Shown piece after piece: positions 60,301-64,000 of a stretch of 64,000 nt of DNA (position 1 is its first letter; the number at the start of each line of letters is the position of its first letter). A model generated the notes under the pieces. That model was not told where the DNA came from. It was given only the letters and a program-made list of their open reading frames with translations, and made no database searches. A program made the position numbers and the translations under genes. This DNA is from Flavobacteriales bacterium (GTDB lineage: Bacteria; Bacteroidota; Bacteroidia; Flavobacteriales; Weeksellaceae): positions 7,478 to 71,477 of the forward strand of contig CAAGLV010000077.1 in the NCBI GenBank assembly GCA_900770875.1, read 5' to 3'.

Positions 60301-61895
60301 ATTCTTGATGTAGATTCTATTAGCCAATTTGATATTTCGTTTAAGAATTCTTGATAATAATTTCCTTGGGAAGAAAAGCTTTTAGTTATATCTCCGTATG
60401 GCGTGTTTAAAGTAGCTGTAAAATCACCGAATACTTGAATAGAAGTATAAATTCTTTTCTTCACTGTGTACCATTCACGATCTTCAACTTTAGGATTTAT
60501 ATATCTGTACTTTTTAGGATTTGGATTATATAAGCAATTATGAGAAAGTCCGTCAGCATCCCAGCCATGTAATGTAAAATCTAATTTCATATCAGAAACA
60601 ATCGTATTTACAGGATTATTTCTAAGACCTGCTGCAATCATTTTGTTTGCTTTAGATTTTATATCCGAACAATATTTCCAATTTGATTCTCTATTTAAAA
60701 TTTCGGATAAACTTAAATCAGAATCAAATACAGGTTCATTACCATAATGAGTAAAACGGACAATTTCGGCTACCTTTTTAGTTCCAATATTTCTAATATA
60801 ATGAGGTTGTCCGTACGAATGGAATTCTAAAGCTATCAACTGAACCTCGTCAAATTCTTGATGATTCTTTAAATTCAATTTTATATCAACCGATTTAGAG
60901 GTTGATTCATTAACTTTACCACCCTCGAATACTTCTCTATCCGGATATATCAAAACTTCATCAGAATAACTACTAAAAACAGTCTGCTGCCCGTTTGCCG
61001 TTTTAAGTCTATAAGCATAAATATTAACTCCTGATGATAACATTCCTTTATCACCAATAGATTCTATAATTGGTTGTAGTAAAACTCCTCTTTGGAACGA
61101 TTCAAACTCAAAACTTGTTCTGTAATTTAAATCAGGATCTTTTAGATTGATTACTCTAAAAGGGTTTTGATCATCAGAAAAATAAATCCTCTTGTAATTA
61201 TTATTCTCAACTACTGTATGAGTGATTATCTTGCCATTGATATCCCAATTTAATAAACCAACCCAAAGGAATTTATGATAAAAATTTCCGTTTTCGTCTT
61301 TCTTTATTGAAACAAAAGCATCTAAATACTCTTTATTGTATTCATAAGAAATGTTATTATCATTAATTTGGCAATATTCAATTTTATCATAATTTAAAAC
61401 TTCTCTGAAATAATCATTATAATTAATTTCATCGCCATTAGAATCCGTACAAGAAATAGGATTGTTAATGGTTAAATCATCTCTATTATCCTTGTATATA
61501 GGAATACTATAAGTGATTTCATCAATGTAATTATTGAAGTTTACATTGAAAGAACTTGAAGGATTAGAAGAACTTAATTCGATAGTTTTAGCACTTATCT
61601 TTTTAATCTCTTTATACCCTATAATTTCTCCTGTGTTGTTAGATAACTTACTATTGACTTTAGTAAGTAAAACAACTTCATCTGTGAAAGAAGCGTACCC
61701 TAAAACTTTTACTATATCGCTATTTTTAAACACTTCTATAGTTCCATTTATAGAAGTGTAAGATATAGTTCCATTATCCGAGTGTAGTCTTCCATTTAAA
61801 GCATATTCAAAAGATTGTTTTTCTTCTGCATTAGGAGAATTATCAGCAGACATTCCTTTGAAAAAGTAATGTGTAATTAAATTATTATTAGCCAT
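57366..61895 (-). CDS. Tail muzzle/tubular protein (crAss-like)
   Basis: This 1509-aa, beta-rich protein with little low complexity begins MANNNLITHYFFKGMSADNS, then ...FEYALNGRLHSDNGTI. Size, position before the cargo genes and beta-rich composition match the large tail 'muzzle' protein described for crAss-like virions, which forms the distal part of the short tail. A TATCTTTG promoter octamer lies 18 bp upstream of its start, after a terminator, so it begins the minus-strand virion operon that runs to 39.4 kb. It was recognised by pattern and order only. Confidence 0.75.
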   Translation of the reverse strand: MANNNLITHYFFKGMSADNSPNAEEKQSFEYALNGRLHSDNGTISYTSINGTIEVFKNSDIVKVLGYASFTDEVVLLTKVNSKLSNNTGEIIGYKEIKKISAKTIELSSSNPSSSFNVNFNNYIDEITYSIPIYKDNRDDLTINNPISCTDSNGDEINYNDYFREVLNYDKIEYCQINDNNISYEYNKEYLDAFVSIKKDENGNFYHKFLWVGLLNWDINGKIITHTVVENNNYKRIYFSDDQNPFRVINLKDPDLNYRTSFEFESFQRGVLLQPIIESIGDKGMLSSGVNIYAYRLKTANGQQTVFSSYSDEVLIYPDREVFEGGKVNESTSKSVDIKLNLKNHQEFDEVQLIALEFHSYGQPHYIRNIGTKKVAEIVRFTHYGNEPVFDSDLSLSEILNRESNWKYCSDIKSKANKMIAAGLRNNPVNTIVSDMKLDFTLHGWDADGLSHNCLYNPNPKKYRYINPKVEDREWYTVKKRIYTSIQVFGDFTATLNTPYGDITKSFSSQGNYYQEFLNEISNWLIESTSRMTLKVEMIEGKMIWSLRDSSYRMSDYKLVFNTEQYIPQYEDEFDLNNLDAPGTMVYGAQSLGFTKGNGIRITFNVEDEEIMTKATQPFKESKPLFNMRNPSLKKGFMKGETYRIGLLPYDSKGEEMFVIPLGDIYVPALGDKILRIDDFGNLISNQEIYRNSYVINNKMYLQRITLKVEVRMSCDLQKAISMYKLVYVERTGSNRTILAQGISAPLERIQQWDRTDRVNLPEKVTNKWRLPQQGGPLYDKKGLELYDVKPAGPYESSWTERVVTNRKLFYFDSPDFVYDTEDSNLISICKVKRVGRLNIEPNKHIKNNYSSITWVEFDTEAYPSFSRKVYYDQLEGEEDRKPMCVDINVFIERAGDNAELNINHSEALQIGEIIPGYNFGENFEISNNAFTTQYPSWYWNSYGRKEDHCKNGEEKSGLLKSSNYSPGRKTIIIKTAENAFSDSFINQTPIVPVFVDRDRTSPGDMLGGYDTHGLFNLILNNDENVYGGRSERAFASNIYVSLSDTIPLNQESNATQVFDVNGDVYTTLFFRNKNMYHSESIYKNFSIRNGGNCGEIGDDIGVARNGAWCYVVAVESKAEPRLDYTNSFYKHNEKLDFRSPVLEDINKAYFQTKGINSYIPTPYKFKDDPDMGNIIAVSETKLYGEEIDSYLVFKTNNFYELEKEKGKVYNLASDLNNVYAIQEHQTSRLFIDENTMMDTSNGQISIQQGTGQGVSNHQVISDYGTSIRRSVVSPVSSTSIVEGFSFFDERKKEFVRVNIPKLFEQNLSIDFRNRFPNKIIDVEGWFDDKYKETNLRLKFDDGSGIAISYNEKIKCFNGYMNYNEDLYINWNNDLYIPYQKEEYTFLDKLNVGSPMNIRGNKYNLKMKVTSTFDGITTLIFPDSKIITNVNYPIKSVNLNTDFSGTKTINGTHHRYKIQEGVHSFPLKNRTERSDTRGVWLEYDLEVESKNDSKVSIYSITNFVRNSYQ

Positions 61896-61912
61896 TCTAA
61901 GAATATTTTAAT

Positions 61913-61920
61913 CAAAGATA
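61913..61920 (-). promoter_or_regulatory. Promoter -7 box of the virion/RNA polymerase operon
   Basis: An exact TATCTTTG (TAnnTTTG) on the minus strand, 18 bp before the start of the muzzle gene and downstream of the lysis-cassette terminator. No -33 element at standard spacing was seen. Confidence 0.5.
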
Positions 61921-61947
61921 ACTATTAATAAAAGCATTATTTATATA

Positions 61948-61976
61948 ACAAAAAAGGCCCTCTAAAAGAGGACCTT
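61948..61976 (-). terminator. Terminator after the lysis cassette
   Basis: AAGG-C-CCTCT (61954-61963) pairs with AGAGG-A-CCTT (61967-61976), 10 positions with one mismatch. On the minus strand it runs into six T and ends the lysis genes. Confidence 0.8.
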
Positions 61977-62016
61977 ATAAATTTAAAGATGTAAGCAAAG
62001 CTTAACGTACAAAACA

Positions 62017-62589
62017 CTAAGTCAAAGATAGAAAATATTTCAATAAACCAGCTTTAATTGATTTAGCATATTTAATCATTCCGTCTTTGCCTTTAAATAA
62101 AACTGCTTCTAAAGGATTTGAACCAAAGAAAGGCTCGATTAAAATAGCTACGGGGATTGGTTGAGCAACTGCTTCATATCCATTTTGAGTAGGAGAACTC
62201 ATCGGCATATCCGGATCGCGCTCTGTTCCGAAATCTTTAAATAATTGATCACCTACAATTCTAGCTAATTCTTTTCCTTTTTTAGAAGTATGGAAATACA
62301 AAGAACAAATACCTTTAGCTTTTTGAGATTCTGCAGAATTAAAGTGAAGCTCGATAACCGCATCAAACTTCTTTTTATTCATAATATCAGCTAATGCTTT
62401 TTGACGCTTAGTATAAGAACCAATAGATTTATCAAAAGTGAAAACTTCAAATTGAATCTGCTCATCATTTAAAGCAATAAGTTCTTTTCCTACTTTCAAA
62501 TTATAATCCCATTCAGACATTTCTAATTTAGGAGAGTAAGCCCCTTTAGCATTTTCGGTATGTCCGATTTTAACTCCGACTCTATACAT
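62017..62589 (-). CDS. N-acetylmuramoyl-L-alanine amidase (Amidase_3), endolysin
   Basis: This 190-aa protein has Amidase_3 zinc ligands at H10 (KIGHTENAKG), E26 (SEWDYN) and H82 (IELHFNSAE), with the catalytic Glu at 152 (LIEPFFGSN). It cleaves the amide between N-acetylmuramic acid and L-alanine in peptidoglycan. There is no signal peptide, so release through a holin is expected. It is the last of four lysis-type genes and overlaps the spanin-like gene by 1 bp. Confidence 0.92.
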   Translation of the reverse strand: MYRVGVKIGHTENAKGAYSPKLEMSEWDYNLKVGKELIALNDEQIQFEVFTFDKSIGSYTKRQKALADIMNKKKFDAVIELHFNSAESQKAKGICSLYFHTSKKGKELARIVGDQLFKDFGTERDPDMPMSSPTQNGYEAVAQPIPVAILIEPFFGSNPLEAVLFKGKDGMIKYAKSIKAGLLKYFLSLT

Positions 62590-63125
62590 TATATTAATTT
62601 TTGAATAACTTTTGATTTAACAACTCTGTAAGTTACATAGGAGAGTATAATTAGAACCAATACGATAATCCAATTCCGTTTACTTTTATTGGAGCTTTCG
62701 AGCAAAATATTCTCATCATTTAAATCTTTTACAATTTGGTCCTGAGAAGTATCTCTTACTTTTTTGGTTATAGTTGTAGTAGTTTTTATAGTTTTATTAA
62801 TAGATGGAGGGCAAGGTATAGTTTCTCCAGGAACTTTTATATATTTTATTTTAGGTTTCCCTGTGGCTTGATCAATTATTTTATTTCCTTTATCGTCTAG
62901 AACTTCCACAGCTTTTAACGTATCAGGACACCGTATGGAGTCTCGATAAACTGTATCGTAAACAATATCAGTTGAAATTGTTTCTTTGACTTCTAAATCC
63001 TTAACAGGATAATACTTGTGGCATAATTCAGCCGCTTCTTTAGGTTTGTTTAAAAAATTCCGTTCGAAAGAACAGGAGCACATTAAACATAAACTAAAAG
63101 AGAGCATAAGTAAATACTTAATCAT
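62589..63125 (-). CDS. Unimolecular spanin-like lipoprotein
   Basis: This 178-aa protein has an N-terminal lipoprotein signal (MIKYLLMLSFSLCLMCSCS, probable lipidated Cys at 18, with an alternative at 16). A periplasmic region of charged and Thr-rich sequence follows, then a helix (QDQIVKDLNDENILLESS), and a C-terminal membrane span (NWIIVLVLIILSYVTYRVV, about 150-168) with a short basic end. Outer-membrane lipid anchor plus inner-membrane span in one chain is the topology of a u-spanin, which fuses the two membranes in the last step of lysis. Its position next to the amidase fits. Confidence 0.75.
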   Translation of the reverse strand: MIKYLLMLSFSLCLMCSCSFERNFLNKPKEAAELCHKYYPVKDLEVKETISTDIVYDTVYRDSIRCPDTLKAVEVLDDKGNKIIDQATGKPKIKYIKVPGETIPCPPSINKTIKTTTTITKKVRDTSQDQIVKDLNDENILLESSNKSKRNWIIVLVLIILSYVTYRVVKSKVIQKLI

Positions 63126-63531
63126 AATTCTCTAATTTAATTGAATCGATTGTAATTGTTTTTGTACAATCTAGGTTAATAAATTTTTTATTTCTATCGC
63201 ATATCTTTAAATCAAGATAGATTTCTTTTCCTTGATTTAATTTAAGGATAGAATCTTTTTCTTTTTTTTGTTTGATTTTCCGATCTAAATTTTTGATGTA
63301 ACCTAAATTTTTATCAATAATTTCCACATAAGAATTAGCTTCTTTTACAAGCTTTTCATTCTGAATCTGTAAACTGTCTAGAAGCGCAGAGTTATCATCA
63401 TCTTTTAGATGAAACTCTACACTATCATTATTGCCATTTTCTCTACTCTCCTTCGATAATGGCGTTTGAGGCGTAATGTTTTGACCACTAAATAATATTG
63501 TAGCCAAACACATAAAGAATGATCTTTTCAT
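63118..63531 (-). CDS. Exported coiled-coil protein of the lysis cassette
   Basis: This 137-aa protein has a signal-peptide-like start (MKRSFFMCLATILFSGQNIT), then a helical coiled coil (about 45-95, LLDSLQIQNEKLVKEANS) and a basic C-terminus. It overlaps the spanin-like gene by 8 bp. It might be a periplasmic lysis accessory. No family was recognised. Confidence 0.55.
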   Translation of the reverse strand: MKRSFFMCLATILFSGQNITPQTPLSKESRENGNNDSVEFHLKDDDNSALLDSLQIQNEKLVKEANSYVEIIDKNLGYIKNLDRKIKQKKEKDSILKLNQGKEIYLDLKICDRNKKFINLDCTKTITIDSIKLENYD

Positions 63532-63533
63532 GA

Positions 63534-63926
63534 TTAATTAAGTGTTTCATTCTGATAATCTGCTATCTTTTTTGTAAGAGTAGCTTTATCTGCCTTATCA
63601 GATTTTAATTCTTGAAGAAATGAATTTGTCTTTATTAAGTTATCAAAAGATTCGGCTTTAGCCTTTTCAATTTTTTCTTCTGCCAATTTCAATTCGACCT
63701 CGCATTCATCTTTACAGTCATCATGCTCTTTTTTCCAATAAGAAGCGTGTTCTTCTGATTTCTGAAGCATTTTCTTGTAATTTTCAATAGAAGGTAAATG
63801 TATGAAAGCATAAAAAAAACCTAAAAAAAATAAACCTCCAAAGACGAAAGAGCTTTTTGGGTTTTCCATTTGTTTAGCTGCCGTAGATAAGAACTTATCC
63901 AGCATGTTTAAATTATTCTCATTCAT
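63534..63926 (-). CDS. Membrane protein with cytoplasmic or periplasmic coiled coil, holin or spanin candidate
   Basis: This 130-aa protein has one membrane span (SSFVFGGLFFLGFFYAFIHL, about residues 25-44) followed by a long charged helix (about 45-130). The single span plus coiled coil fits an inner-membrane spanin (Rz-like) or a class III holin. As first gene of the lysis block a holin role is attractive, but two spanin-type genes side by side are also possible. It starts 74 bp from the window edge, where no further gene is seen. Confidence 0.55.
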   Translation of the reverse strand: MNENNLNMLDKFLSTAAKQMENPKSSFVFGGLFFLGFFYAFIHLPSIENYKKMLQKSEEHASYWKKEHDDCKDECEVELKLAEEKIEKAKAESFDNLIKTNSFLQELKSDKADKATLTKKIADYQNETLN

Positions 63927-64000
63927 TTCTTCTTTTTAATGTAGTAAATGTATTTAAATTAAAATAGAAATGAAACTGAGAAAAACTATCAGTTATAATC

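Noticed and set aside
1..64000. CRISPR array, integrase, transposase or insertion sequence
   Set aside because: No regularly spaced repeats, no tyrosine or serine recombinase motif and no terminal inverted repeats with a transposase were found in either strand.

Overview
The window is a 64 kb piece of a tailed double-stranded DNA phage of the crAss-like group (order Crassvirales), about 30% GC by eye. The assignment rests on a minus-strand block holding the major capsid protein, portal and large terminase in crAss-like order, and a second minus-strand block with a 1509-aa tail 'muzzle'-type protein, a lytic-transglycosylase virion protein and a 4069-aa protein carrying the DxDGD motif of the YonO-like virion RNA polymerase. 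Host-type promoter octamers (TAnnTTTG) and the absence of clear Shine-Dalgarno sites fit a host in Bacteroidota. Species cannot be named from the sequence. Standard code is used, with TAA, TAG and TGA all acting as stops.

Layout. 1-10.8 kb (minus): capsid protein (cut by the window edge), scaffold-like protein, portal, small Cys-rich protein, TerL, three unknown proteins, a KTSC-type protein and a DHH phosphoesterase. 10.8-11.7 kb: a gene-poor divergent region with an array of short minus-strand promoter/terminator units, one containing a tRNA-like sequence without a normal anticodon arm, followed by a GC-rich nested stem-loop. 11.7-20.9 kb (plus, with one minus RepL-like gene): accessory region of small unknown, membrane and secreted proteins; a complete type II hammerhead ribozyme core lies at 12.3 kb. 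20.9-24.1 kb (plus): a PRTRC-type cassette with a ubiquitin-like protein, an E2-like protein and an E1/ThiF-like protein. 24.6-39.3 kb (plus): DNA metabolism, with an SF2 helicase-methyltransferase fusion, DnaB-type helicase, IHF/HU-like proteins, SSB-like protein, Dda/RecD-type helicase split by a group I intron, flap/5'-3' exonuclease, dUTPase and DEDD exonuclease. 39.4-61.9 kb (minus): giant RNA polymerase and virion/tail proteins. 62.0-63.9 kb (minus): lysis cassette with amidase, a spanin-like lipoprotein and two membrane or secreted partners.

How it fits together. The plus-strand genes between 24 and 39 kb supply genome replication and nucleotide control, but no DNA polymerase or primase is present here, so either they lie outside the window or the host supplies them. 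The minus-strand genes build, fill and release particles. The virion RNA polymerase probably enters the cell with the DNA to start early transcription. The divergent region at 10.8-11.7 kb and the convergent terminator at 39.4 kb separate the two programmes. The main candidates for undescribed biology are the ubiquitin-like cassette, the hammerhead ribozyme, the small-RNA array with its tRNA-like member, and a repeated 16-bp leader motif in front of plus-strand genes.
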